Positions 37,291 through 46,014 of a DNA stretch of 64,000 bases are shown piece by piece. Origin of the DNA: Lentibacillus sp. JNUCC-1. Its GTDB lineage: Bacteria > Bacillota > Bacilli > Bacillales > Amphibacillaceae. The notes below the pieces were generated by a model. That model made no database searches. It was given only the letters and a program-made list of their open reading frames with translations, and was not told the origin of the DNA. The stretch spans positions 2,046,001-2,110,000 of the forward strand of contig NZ_WHOH01000001.1 of the NCBI RefSeq assembly GCF_009741735.1. Reading direction: 5' to 3'. A program made the translations under genes and the position numbers. Position 1 is the stretch's first letter, and each line of letters opens with the position of its first letter.

Positions 37291-38955
37291 TTAGACAATT
37301 GTTTCTTCTTCATGTTGCTCATCTGATAATATATTTCCAATGACGAGTGCAACTCTGATGCGCAGGGAGTTGACAGGGTCGTGAAGTGTGCAATTCAATA
37401 GTTCCTCAACCTTTTTAATGCGATATTTAACGGTGTTTCGGTGTACATACAGTTTTCGTGAAGCTTCTGATATTTCACATTGACAATTCAGATAGACCTC
37501 AACAGTTTTTAACAATTCCTGGTCTTCTTTTGTTTTGGGATATGCTAAGTCTTTCAGCGTACTTGAATAAAGCGCCTTTAAGTCTTGTTTCGGGATGGTG
37601 GCAAGCAATTCTTTAATTTCTTTTGCTTTATAAAAATAGATAAACTCTTTCATATGCATATTTTGACCATATGAAATGGCTTCTGCAGCTTCATGATAGG
37701 CACTTGACATATTTGATAGCGGATGAAAAGGATAGCTGATTCCAAATGAAATTGTATGCGTCTGATCCATGTTGGTTTGAATGGTCTTGGCGAAATTCTC
37801 CACGAGTGCTATCTCTTTGTCTGTATATCGGGGGAATTGCAGGATCATAACGAAATAGGTTTCTTTTGTGAATAAGGTCGCCGATATGTTGCTATGTGCA
37901 ATTTCATCTTCGAGCTGATCATAAATATAGTTGTGCAATTCACCAATTTTCTTTTCATATAGCTGCAGTGTTTCGTAGCTTTTTGTATCTTTGTCAACGG
38001 TACAGATCATACAGACACTATGCAGATTCTCTTGAAGACCATAATAATTTGCACGGCTGATGATCTCCTCTTCGGAATGAATCCGCTTTTCAATCAGGTC
38101 TGCAAAAAAATTATTCTTCAGAAGGCGTGCATTTTCATTAATTGCCTGCTCTTTTATCAAAGTAAATGAAATCACATTCCCAGCTTGTTCAATAGCCATC
38201 TGTGAGGATGGATACGGAAGTGTCAGGGAGTCAAGAATAACAAGAATGCTGGAATAACGCCGTTTTGTTTGAATCGGAAAGGTTGTAAACGGCGGATGTT
38301 CGTCCTCTTTAAACGTAAATGTCTGGCCAGCGCGGGCAGCAGATAGGTTGGATTGAATCATACCTATCATTTTTTCTTGCAGTTCAAGCATTTCTTTGGG
38401 CCGAAAATGATGGCTTTTTGCAATCGTCTCACCCCGATGATTTAACAACAGAGTCGGTCTGACAAGAAAGTGTCCTAAGTGCTCAACGAGAGCATTGGTG
38501 GTGTATTCTTTAAGCATCATATCGGAAAATTCCTTTTGAACGTGCAAAGCATAATAGAGCTGTTCAGATTCGTGATCGTTTAAATAGTTCAAGATATGGC
38601 GAGATAGATCGCCTAACGTCCGTGCTGTTGGCAAATCGATGATCGGGAAGGCAAGATCATCAGCCAGCAATTTCACTTCTTCAGGCAGTTGCTTAAGAAA
38701 ACGATTCACTTTGATAATCAGCCCGGAGCAGTTCATATCGTGCATTTGTTGGATAAGGTCACACATTTTCTGTGGGTCATTTTGAAAAGCATAGCATGTG
38801 GAGAGCAACAGATGGTGCTCATCCAGAAAATGAATGACATCCGGCGTGTCAGATATATTGACAAATTGAACATTTCTATTCAAACCTCGGTGACCTGCAA
38901 GGACATCACATTCTTTCATACCCTCCAAGATGAATAAGTCATTTAATGTTTTCAT
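37291..38955 (-). CDS. pucR: PucR-family purine-catabolism regulator
   Basis: A 554-residue transcription factor. The N-terminal PucR domain (about 1-125; TLNDLFILEGMKECDVLAGHRGLNRNV) is followed by a middle GGDEF-like/CdaR region. The C-terminus is the PucR helix-turn-helix, TVEVYLNCQCEISEASRKLYVHRNTVKYRIKKVEELL. In B. subtilis PucR activates the puc genes with allantoin, allantoate or ureidoglycolate as effectors. Here it lies antiparallel between the two halves of the island. ATG 38955 has AAAGGAG upstream; the longer frame from 38991 lacks a site. Confidence 0.92.
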   Translation of the reverse strand: MKTLNDLFILEGMKECDVLAGHRGLNRNVQFVNISDTPDVIHFLDEHHLLLSTCYAFQNDPQKMCDLIQQMHDMNCSGLIIKVNRFLKQLPEEVKLLADDLAFPIIDLPTARTLGDLSRHILNYLNDHESEQLYYALHVQKEFSDMMLKEYTTNALVEHLGHFLVRPTLLLNHRGETIAKSHHFRPKEMLELQEKMIGMIQSNLSAARAGQTFTFKEDEHPPFTTFPIQTKRRYSSILVILDSLTLPYPSSQMAIEQAGNVISFTLIKEQAINENARLLKNNFFADLIEKRIHSEEEIISRANYYGLQENLHSVCMICTVDKDTKSYETLQLYEKKIGELHNYIYDQLEDEIAHSNISATLFTKETYFVMILQFPRYTDKEIALVENFAKTIQTNMDQTHTISFGISYPFHPLSNMSSAYHEAAEAISYGQNMHMKEFIYFYKAKEIKELLATIPKQDLKALYSSTLKDLAYPKTKEDQELLKTVEVYLNCQCEISEASRKLYVHRNTVKYRIKKVEELLNCTLHDPVNSLRIRVALVIGNILSDEQHEEETIV

Positions 38956-39038
38956 TCTAGGGCAGCTCCTTTTCATAGATGAAAATGACAATTGATATGT
39001 TGATGCAGATAAATATATTCTATTCTATTATACATCAA

Positions 39039-39077
39039 AAGTGACCAATATTCAAAGTGTTATTTGGCCACTTTGAA
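39039..39077. promoter_or_regulatory. Inverted repeat in the pucR upstream region
   Basis: TTCAAAGTG (39051-39059) and CACTTTGAA (39069-39077) are perfect arms with a 9-bp spacer. A further AAAGTGACCA (39039-39048) nearly mirrors TGGCCACTTT (39065-39074). A likely operator, perhaps for PucR itself; it does not match the published B. subtilis PucR box as I remember it. Confidence 0.5.
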
Positions 39078-39220
39078 CAATGACGAAATCATCTATTTCA
39101 CGTATAATTAAAGGTGTAAAAGATGATCGCAGCAAAGGTTCATCTGCTAGGTTTAGTCTCTTTTTTAGATAGCAATCATTAATGGGATCTCACCTGAAGA
39201 ATATGATGTGATGTTTTGTA

Positions 39221-39236
39221 TGTGATTGAATTCACA
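39221..39236. promoter_or_regulatory. Perfect Fnr/Crp-type palindrome
   Basis: TGTGATTGAATTCACA is TGTGA-N6-TCACA, the half-site pattern of Fnr/Crp-family regulators, extended to TATGTGA..TCACATA. It is 159 bp before the uracil/xanthine-type permease start in the pucR-permease divergent region. Anaerobic control of the permease would fit the fermentative pathway. Confidence 0.55.
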
Positions 39237-39349
39237 TAAAGCTAAGAGAAAACCTTGTTATATGTATGACCACGAAGAAGAAGCTAACAATAATAAAGGT
39301 TCTTTTTAGATGCCACGCGAGCTGCTGATCTATCTGGCAGAATTTATTT

Positions 39350-39363
39350 GAAAACGCTTGCCA
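39350..39363 (+). promoter_or_regulatory. cre-like site before the uracil/xanthine-type permease
   Basis: TGAAAACGCTTGCC matches the CcpA consensus at 12 of 14 positions and ends about 31 bp before the start codon, where bound CcpA would block transcription. Confidence 0.45.
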
Positions 39364-39394
39364 CAATCCATTCAACGAAGAGGGGGACATCAGG

Positions 39395-40723
39395 ATGAAA
39401 AAGGAATTATTGGATTCAAGCAATTGGCTAGGCGGTTTACAATGGCTCATGTACATTTTTGTAAACACAGTCGTTGTACCAATCACAATTGGTGCGGCAT
39501 ATGGTTTGTCCCAAGGAGAAGTTGTGAGTATCATGCAGTTCTCGTTTATGCTCGGCGGGATTGCCTGTGTGCTGCAGGCGGTATTTGGACATAAGCGGGC
39601 CATTATGTCCGGTCCATCAGGTCTATGGTGGGGTGTCATATTGGCTCTAACTTCTATTTCCGCTGCCCAAGGGGTTCCATTGGAAGTCGTAGGAGGCAGT
39701 CTCACAGTCGGAATTATCATTTCAGGTATTCTCACGGTTTTAGTCGGCGTAACAGGAATCGGATATTACTTGGAAAAACTCTTTAATCCGAGTGTCATGG
39801 GTGTTTTTATGTTCTTATTTGGAGTGGCTTTATGCATTAACTTCTTTGAAGGAATGCTCGGCATCTCCGGAGCAACAGGATCTGAGACGATAGATTTGAG
39901 TGTTGCAGGCTTATCTTTTTTGGTGGCGATATTTGTTCTCATTCTAACCATTAAGGCACCAAATAAAGTTGCCAAATATTCTATGCTGATTGGCATCGTT
40001 GTCGGGTGGCCGTTGTTTGCTTTGCTATTTGATCCGGAAAGTCAATTGGGCGGTGCAACTGGAGCGATTGAACTGCATCTGTTTCCACTAGGCGCACCGG
40101 CATGGAACATTGGTATCATCATTACAGCCGTTATTACCGGCATATTAAATCTCTCCAAGCAGTACGGGTCGATTAAAGGGAGTAACTTTTTATATAAAGG
40201 CCAGGAGCCGACTCGCAAAGATTATCGTAATTCATTTGTGATTACAGGAACATTTGGCGTCTTTTCTGGCATACTAGGGCTTGTCCCATTTTCACCATTT
40301 GTGTCATCCATCGGTTTTTTACAGCAAACTGGCGTCGTAAAGCGAATGCCGTTTATCTTCGGTGGGGTTATGTTTTTTGTGATGGGCGCGATTCCGTCTG
40401 TCGGATACTTTTTTACGCTGCTTCCACTTAGTATCGGGAGCGCGGTCCTGTTTATCTCTTATGTTCAGCTTTTTGGTTCCTCTTGGGAATGGTTCAAAAG
40501 TGTCAACATTAACACACTTAACCTTTATCGGGTTGGCATTCCGCTGTTTGTTGGTCTTATTCTGATGACATTGCCAGCAGTTGCATTTGAATCTTTGCCG
40601 GGGTATGTCAGACCGCTACTTTCAAACGGGCTGCTCATGGGAACAATACTGTCACTCATATTGGAAAATATGTTTAAGTGGGACAAGTACCGTGTAAAAC
40701 ATGAAGTAAAAGGGGTGATGTAA
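39395..40723 (+). CDS. NCS2-type uracil/xanthine permease (YbbY-like)
   Basis: A 442-residue carrier of the nucleobase-ascorbate transporter family with about twelve to fourteen hydrophobic segments. The first is NWLGGLQWLMYIFVNTVVVPITIG; the family region around SGPSGLWWGVILALTSI precedes a long central helix set. It resembles E. coli YbbY, which also lies inside an allantoin cluster, and probably brings in a purine degradation intermediate. The leader of about 400 bp holds an Fnr-like and a cre-like site and no riboswitch that I recognise. Confidence 0.88.
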   Translation: MKKELLDSSNWLGGLQWLMYIFVNTVVVPITIGAAYGLSQGEVVSIMQFSFMLGGIACVLQAVFGHKRAIMSGPSGLWWGVILALTSISAAQGVPLEVVGGSLTVGIIISGILTVLVGVTGIGYYLEKLFNPSVMGVFMFLFGVALCINFFEGMLGISGATGSETIDLSVAGLSFLVAIFVLILTIKAPNKVAKYSMLIGIVVGWPLFALLFDPESQLGGATGAIELHLFPLGAPAWNIGIIITAVITGILNLSKQYGSIKGSNFLYKGQEPTRKDYRNSFVITGTFGVFSGILGLVPFSPFVSSIGFLQQTGVVKRMPFIFGGVMFFVMGAIPSVGYFFTLLPLSIGSAVLFISYVQLFGSSWEWFKSVNINTLNLYRVGIPLFVGLILMTLPAVAFESLPGYVRPLLSNGLLMGTILSLILENMFKWDKYRVKHEVKGVM

Positions 40724-40742
40724 ATCGCTTCTAATATATGGG

Positions 40743-40808
40743 TTTTAATGTTTTTTTAATGGAACCACTTTCAATTTTATTCGAATTTAATGGTCTGTCC
40801 GGTACAAT
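40743..40808 (+). promoter_or_regulatory. fdrA promoter with 11-bp-spaced direct repeats
   Basis: TTTTAATG at 40743-40750 and again at 40754-40761 (11-bp period), then TTCGAA (40780-40785), 17 bp, TACAAT (40803-40808). The same layout and much of the same sequence occur before the MFS gene at 49450. Such direct repeats upstream of a poor -35 are typical OmpR-family activator sites. Confidence 0.65.
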
Positions 40809-40894
40809 AGTACTGTAAACAATTTTGTCAGGAATAACCCATTAGTTTCAACTGGTTTAAAGAAACCAAATACAATGATGAGGTGAGGATGAAC

Positions 40895-42637
40895 ATGATT
40901 CATACAATAATCAAGAAGAATTCATATCAGGATTCCATTAACTTGATGCTGTTGACGAATGAATTGTCCGCAGTAGAGGGTGTTAACAAAGTTCAAGTTA
41001 TGATGGCTACACCTGCCAACAAAGATATTTTCAAAGGCGCCGGTCTACACACTGAGGAGCTTGAAGGCGCAGAATCAAATGACATGGCCATTGTGGTCGA
41101 TGCAGAGAGCAAAGAGAAAGTCGATGAAGTGGTAGAAAGAGCTGAACAGTATTTGAAAGACCAGTCCATCAGTGGCGGACAGCAAAGCTTCGAAACTGTA
41201 CGTACATGGGACAAGGCCGAAAAAACACTGCCTAACGCAAACATGGCACTCATTTCCGTACCTGGTCAATATGCAGCTGAAGAAGGGCATGCAGCACTTG
41301 ATCGCGGACTGCATGTATTCATGTTCAGTGACAACGTTCCTATGGAAGATGAAGTAGCTCTTAAGAAAAAGGCTCATGAAAAAGGTTTGCTCGTAATGGG
41401 CCCTGACTGTGGTACTGGGATTATTGACGGTATCCCAATGGCCTTTGCCAACGTTGTTGATAAAGGACGCATAGGTATTGTTGGTGCTTCCGGAACAGGT
41501 ATTCAGGAAGTGTCATCCATTATTGACCGTATGGGCGAAGGTGTCAGCCATGCCATCGGTACAGGCGGACGTGACCTCAAGGATCCAGTTGGTGCCATCA
41601 CAATGATGGACGGTATCAAAGCCCTTGAAAATCACTCACAAACAGACGTGATTGCCATTATTTCCAAGCCACCAGCTAAGGAAGTTCGTGATGAAGTTGT
41701 CGAATTGCTGCACAGTGTGTCAAAACCTGTTGTAACAATTTTCTTAGGTGAGAAGCCTGAACAGCACGAAGGCAATGTCTATCAGGCATATACGCTTGCT
41801 GAAACAGCTCACATCGCCGTCGACTTGCTGAAAGGCAATGACATTAAAGAAGACTATAACGCTGGTGACTACAGTGTTGAGGGTGTCTCTCTCAAAGAAG
41901 GACAGAACGCTGTAAAAGGCCTATTCTCAGGCGGTACACTTGCGTCCGAAACAGCTGTACTTCTCTCAGATGCACTTGGCCTTGGCACACAGATTACGAA
42001 CGAAGAAGGCTATGTGTTTAAGAAAGAAGGCCATGAGGTTGTTGACCTTGGTGATGACAAATATACACAAGGCAAACCACATCCGATGATTGATCCTGAG
42101 ACACGTGCTAAGTTTATCGAACAGGCAGCCCAGGACGAAAAAACAGCAGTCATTGTACTTGATTTTGTCCTTGGCTATGGTTCACACGAAGATATGGCCA
42201 GTGCGCTCTTACCTGCAATTGAAAAAGGTGTTGCACATGCCAAATCAGAAGGCCGTGAATTGTATGTTGTTGCATCTGTATGTGGCACAACAAACGATCC
42301 ACAGGACTATCAAGGTCATATCAAGCGCCTGCGTGAAGCCGGCATCATCGTTAAAGACAACAATAACGAAGCTGTCCGCACAGCCCTTTCCATCGTCGGT
42401 CTAGAAGTTGACGATGTGAAGAAAGCGCACGTGGATGCTCCTGCTACTAATAAAGACCTAAGCGTGTCTGAGCAGATTCAGTCATTTGTTAATGACCGTC
42501 CATCTGTCATTAACGTTGGTCTGAAGAGCTTTACAGATGCACTTGTCAATAACAATGCACAAGTTGTCCAATACGACTGGCGCCCAATTGCTGGCGGCAA
42601 TGAAAAAATGCGTAAAATTTTGAGCTTGCTCAAATAG
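40895..42637 (+). CDS. fdrA: FdrA: oxamate carbamoyltransferase subunit AllF
   Basis: A 580-residue protein with acyl-CoA-synthetase/succinyl-CoA-ligase-like folding. It has a CoA-binding-type region with GIVGASGTGIQEVSSIIDRMG (about residues 189-209), a histidine-containing SHAIGTGGRDLKDPVG loop like the ligase phosphohistidine site, and the C-terminal ligase region with VLGYGSHEDMA. Work in E. coli assigns fdrA-ylbE-ylbF to oxamate carbamoyltransferase, which splits oxalurate with phosphate into oxamate and carbamoyl phosphate. It is first of a four-gene operon with allG, allH and allK. ATG 40895 is 6 bp behind GAGGTGAGG. Confidence 0.92.
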   Translation: MIHTIIKKNSYQDSINLMLLTNELSAVEGVNKVQVMMATPANKDIFKGAGLHTEELEGAESNDMAIVVDAESKEKVDEVVERAEQYLKDQSISGGQQSFETVRTWDKAEKTLPNANMALISVPGQYAAEEGHAALDRGLHVFMFSDNVPMEDEVALKKKAHEKGLLVMGPDCGTGIIDGIPMAFANVVDKGRIGIVGASGTGIQEVSSIIDRMGEGVSHAIGTGGRDLKDPVGAITMMDGIKALENHSQTDVIAIISKPPAKEVRDEVVELLHSVSKPVVTIFLGEKPEQHEGNVYQAYTLAETAHIAVDLLKGNDIKEDYNAGDYSVEGVSLKEGQNAVKGLFSGGTLASETAVLLSDALGLGTQITNEEGYVFKKEGHEVVDLGDDKYTQGKPHPMIDPETRAKFIEQAAQDEKTAVIVLDFVLGYGSHEDMASALLPAIEKGVAHAKSEGRELYVVASVCGTTNDPQDYQGHIKRLREAGIIVKDNNNEAVRTALSIVGLEVDDVKKAHVDAPATNKDLSVSEQIQSFVNDRPSVINVGLKSFTDALVNNNAQVVQYDWRPIAGGNEKMRKILSLLK

Positions 42638-42754
42638 ACTGATATCCGAGAAAGATTCCGCCAACCAGACGCCCCCCTCTTTTTGTCTGGTTGGCCCCAA
42701 TTTATGATTGCGGACAAGAGTTTACTGGCCGCAAATTAACAAGGAGGATATACA

Positions 42755-44017
42755 ATGAAATACAATTCAGTAGATGAAGCAAACAAAGCCGTTATTGATC
42801 AAATTGTTGGGTCTGCTCCTTTTTTGGTAGACGTTGTTCCTGCTAAATCCAAAATAAAAGAATTTAACGAAGGAAAAGTTCTGCTCCATGCCGGACCACC
42901 TATCAAATGGGATGACATGACAGGTCCTATGCAAGGCTCATGTATTGGTGCTTCTTTATATGAAGGCTGGGCTGAAACAGCAGAGGAAGCTGAAAAAATG
43001 CTTGCAGGTGGAGAAGTTACATTCATACCATGCCACCATGTAAAAGCAGTTGGTCCTATGGGTGGTATTACTTCACCTAATATGCCAGTGTTTGTCGTAG
43101 AAAATCGCACTACAGGCAATGAAGCTTATTGCATTATGAACGAGGGCATTGGTAAAGTACTTCGTTTTGGTGCTTATTCAGATGAAGTTGTCAATCGTTT
43201 GAAATGGATGCAGGACGTACTTGGACCAACCATTGCAAAAGCATTGAAACTGACTGAAGATGGCCTTAACTTGAACGTTATGATTGCTAAAGCAATTACA
43301 ATGGGCGATGAGTTCCACCAGCGTAATATTGCAGCATCACTGATCTTCCTTAAAGAAATCAGCCCATATATTGTACAGGTTGATATGGACGAGAAAGAAC
43401 GTCATGAAGTCATTCAGTTCCTTGCTGATACAGACCAGTTCTTCTTGAACGTCATGATGGCTACAGGTAAAGCTGTGTTTGACGGCGCAAGACAGATTGA
43501 AGAAGGTACTGTTGTTACAGCAATGTGCCGTAACGGTAAAGACTTCGGTATTCGCATCAGCGGTATGGGTGACGAATGGTTCACCGCACCAGTTAACACG
43601 CCACAGGGCCTGTTCTTCACTGGCTATTCCCAGGACGACGCCAATTCGGACATTGGTGACAGTGCCATTACAGAAACATTTGGTGTCGGCGGCTTTGCCA
43701 TGATCGCAGCTCCAGGCGTTACGCGCTTTGTTGGTGCGGGCGGCTTCCAGGATGCCCTTTCTACAAGTAATGAAATGACTGAAATCTGTGTTGACCAAAA
43801 CAGTAACTTTACAATTCCAACTTGGGATTTCCAGGGCACATGCCTCGGCATTGATGCACGTAAAGTTGTTGAAACCGGTATTGAACCAATCATCAACACT
43901 GGTATTGCTCATAAGAAGGCAGGACTCGGCCAGGTTGGTGCAGGTACTGTTCGTGCGCCAAAAGAGTGCTTTGAAAAGGCACTTGAAGCATATGCTAAAA
44001 AACTGGGTCTGATCTAA
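42755..44017 (+). CDS. allG: Oxamate carbamoyltransferase subunit AllG (DUF1116, YlbE-type)
   Basis: A 420-residue DUF1116 protein equivalent to E. coli YlbE/AllG. Conserved blocks are LLHAGPPIKWDDMTGPMQGS (residues 43-62), PCHHVKAVGPMGGITSPNMP, and a C-terminal APGVTRFVGAGGFQDALSTS. It forms the carbamoyltransferase with FdrA and AllH. The 117-bp gap from fdrA contains an imperfect inverted repeat (AACCAGAC/GTCTGGTTGG, about 42662-42694) that could trim or stabilise the mRNA. AGGAGG precedes the start. Confidence 0.92.
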   Translation: MKYNSVDEANKAVIDQIVGSAPFLVDVVPAKSKIKEFNEGKVLLHAGPPIKWDDMTGPMQGSCIGASLYEGWAETAEEAEKMLAGGEVTFIPCHHVKAVGPMGGITSPNMPVFVVENRTTGNEAYCIMNEGIGKVLRFGAYSDEVVNRLKWMQDVLGPTIAKALKLTEDGLNLNVMIAKAITMGDEFHQRNIAASLIFLKEISPYIVQVDMDEKERHEVIQFLADTDQFFLNVMMATGKAVFDGARQIEEGTVVTAMCRNGKDFGIRISGMGDEWFTAPVNTPQGLFFTGYSQDDANSDIGDSAITETFGVGGFAMIAAPGVTRFVGAGGFQDALSTSNEMTEICVDQNSNFTIPTWDFQGTCLGIDARKVVETGIEPIINTGIAHKKAGLGQVGAGTVRAPKECFEKALEAYAKKLGLI

Positions 44018-44018
44018 T

Positions 44019-44936
44019 TTGAGCATTCCCCATAAAGATTTATTTAAGGTGGAGGAATATAACGAACATATTCCTCTTTCCTTTTCAGAGCGTCCTGAAG
44101 GTTTTGTGCATAGTGTCTTTGCAAATGGTCTGAATATCCAAATGGGCGAAGGTTTGTTTTTTATGGGTACAGATAAAAATGGACAGCTTCCATTTGGACT
44201 CCATCTACAAACAAGCGATGTCCATATACTGGTATCTCTCATCAGGGAGAATGATCAGGTATATTGGGATCATGTTAAACAGACATTAGAGTTTAAGCAG
44301 CACGGCATCACCATTACGCTTTCAAAGGGTCGATCGTTCATGAATAAATTGAAGCAGCAACCAGAGAAAACTGAAATCGTCACTCAGCATCTAGATGCTT
44401 TCTTGACTGTTCTGATCAGTAATGATGAACCGACTGGACTTGGGCTTGACGTTGAACAATTTATGCTAGACTATGTTGGTGAAATTCATTTAGAACAGGA
44501 ATCAGTCAGACGGGTATATGATCTGATGGATGCTGCTGTTTCCGACGATCCCCGTCATATCGAATCGACACTTCGATATTTTCTGGGGAGAGGGAAAGGT
44601 TTAACCCCGTCAGGAGATGATCATGTTGTGGGTCTTCTCGCCCTCCACACAATAACAGGTGCATTAAGTGATGCGTTTGTCGAGGGTGTAAAAGCGCTCG
44701 TATATCATGAGACGATTACAACAGACGTTGGTAAAGAGTATTTGCGATACGCCCTGAAAGGTGAATTCAGCTCTGCCGTCGTTCAGATAGCAGAGGATCT
44801 CACTCTGGAAAATCCTGAAGAACTAGAAGATCATATATTAAATTTACTGCCAATGGGCCACAGCTCAGGAGTTGATACGTCATTTGGCATGCTGTTGGGC
44901 ATGTTGGCATTGAGGAGGACAATGAATGGGAGATAA
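44019..44936 (+). CDS. allH: Oxamate carbamoyltransferase subunit AllH (DUF2877, YlbF-type)
   Basis: A 305-residue DUF2877 protein equivalent to E. coli YlbF/AllH. The family motif GRGKGLTPSGDDHVVGLLA lies at about residues 190-208, and GHSSGVDTSFGMLLG near the end. The TTG start is one base after the allG stop with little ribosome site of its own, so translation is probably coupled. It overlaps allK by 11 bp. Confidence 0.9.
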   Translation: MSIPHKDLFKVEEYNEHIPLSFSERPEGFVHSVFANGLNIQMGEGLFFMGTDKNGQLPFGLHLQTSDVHILVSLIRENDQVYWDHVKQTLEFKQHGITITLSKGRSFMNKLKQQPEKTEIVTQHLDAFLTVLISNDEPTGLGLDVEQFMLDYVGEIHLEQESVRRVYDLMDAAVSDDPRHIESTLRYFLGRGKGLTPSGDDHVVGLLALHTITGALSDAFVEGVKALVYHETITTDVGKEYLRYALKGEFSSAVVQIAEDLTLENPEELEDHILNLLPMGHSSGVDTSFGMLLGMLALRRTMNGR

Positions 44937-45864
44937 AGTCGTAATTGCACTGGGTGGCAATGCCATCTTACAGCCAAAACAAGAAGCCACTTATGAAAAT
45001 CAGTTGGAAAACGTACGTCAAAGCACAGAGATCATTGCACAAATCATTAAGAATGGTCACAGTGTTGTCATTACACACGGAAATGGACCGCAAGTCGGTA
45101 ACATCCTGCGTCAGAACGAAGAGGCCAAACATGTCGTTCCTGCTTTACCGCTTGATGTATGCAGTGCGGAATCACAAGGATTCATCGGCTATATGATGGA
45201 ACAGACGCTAAAAAGCGAATTGCTGAAGCTGGGAGAGAACCGGTCAGTTGTTGGTCTTTTGACACAAACAGAGGTCTCTAAAGATGACCCTGATTTCCAA
45301 GATCCTTCTAAGCCAATTGGTGTTTTCTATTCAGAAGAAGAAGCCAAGCAACTTGCAGAGGAAAAAGGCTGGATCGTGAAAGAAGATGCTGGTCGCGGCT
45401 GGCGCCGTGTTGTGGCCTCTCCTGAGCCAAAAACCATTCACAATTCAGAGGTCATTAAATCACTCACAGATGCAGGCACAATCGTTATTGCAGCAGGTGG
45501 CGGCGGCGTACCTGTCGTGAAACAGGAAGATGGCACATTTAAAGGTATTGAAGCTGTTATTGATAAAGACCGCAGCGGTTTCAAATTGGCAGAAGAAGCT
45601 AAAGCTGACACATTCATGATTCTCACGGACGTTGAGAACGTTTATGTCAACTATGGTAAGCCAGATCAAAAAGCTTTGACTGAGATCACACTTGAAGAAG
45701 CTAAGAAATATGTAGCTGAAGGACAATTCTCAGCAGGCAGCATGGGACCTAAAATGGAAGCGGCTATTAACTTTGCAGAAACTGGCGGTCGTGCCATTAT
45801 TTGTTCACTTGGTAAAGCGGATGAAGCTATGGAAGGCAAATCCGGCACGCATATCGTTGGGTAA
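44926..45864 (+). CDS. allK: Carbamate kinase (AllK)
   Basis: A 312-residue amino-acid-kinase-fold enzyme that makes ATP from carbamoyl phosphate and ADP, the energy-yielding last step. Motifs are VVIALGGNAILQP at the N-terminus, VVITHGNGPQVGN, the CSAESQGFIGYMMEQ block, EDAGRGWRRVVASPEP, and VIAAGGGGVPV, plus the FSAGSMGPKMEAAI end region. The position at the end of the fdrA operon matches E. coli ybcF, so it serves oxamate rather than arginine metabolism. Confidence 0.93.
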   Translation: MGDKVVIALGGNAILQPKQEATYENQLENVRQSTEIIAQIIKNGHSVVITHGNGPQVGNILRQNEEAKHVVPALPLDVCSAESQGFIGYMMEQTLKSELLKLGENRSVVGLLTQTEVSKDDPDFQDPSKPIGVFYSEEEAKQLAEEKGWIVKEDAGRGWRRVVASPEPKTIHNSEVIKSLTDAGTIVIAAGGGGVPVVKQEDGTFKGIEAVIDKDRSGFKLAEEAKADTFMILTDVENVYVNYGKPDQKALTEITLEEAKKYVAEGQFSAGSMGPKMEAAINFAETGGRAIICSLGKADEAMEGKSGTHIVG

Positions 45865-45886
45865 CAAATAGAAATCAGATTTTCGA

Positions 45887-45933
45887 AAATGGTATCAGTA
45901 CTCCGTGTAAACCGGAGACTGATACCATTTTTA
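45887..45933 (+). terminator. Terminator of the fdrA-allGHK operon
   Basis: Stem AATGGTATCAGTACTCCG / CGGAGACTGATACCATT with small mismatches and a TTTTT tail. Confidence 0.9.
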
Positions 45934-46014
45934 TGTTTACTATAGACATATGAAAAAAGTCATTTATACTGAAATAAGACACCATTCGACACGTGCGAGA
46001 AAGAAGGTGATTTG

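Noticed and set aside
39079..39394. Purine riboswitch in the long permease leader
   Set aside because: The conserved purine-riboswitch core and three-helix junction are not seen; only operator-like sites were found.
43337..44242. 301-residue minus-strand frame
   Set aside because: It spans the end of allG and the start of allH in antisense; the sense genes are clear family members.
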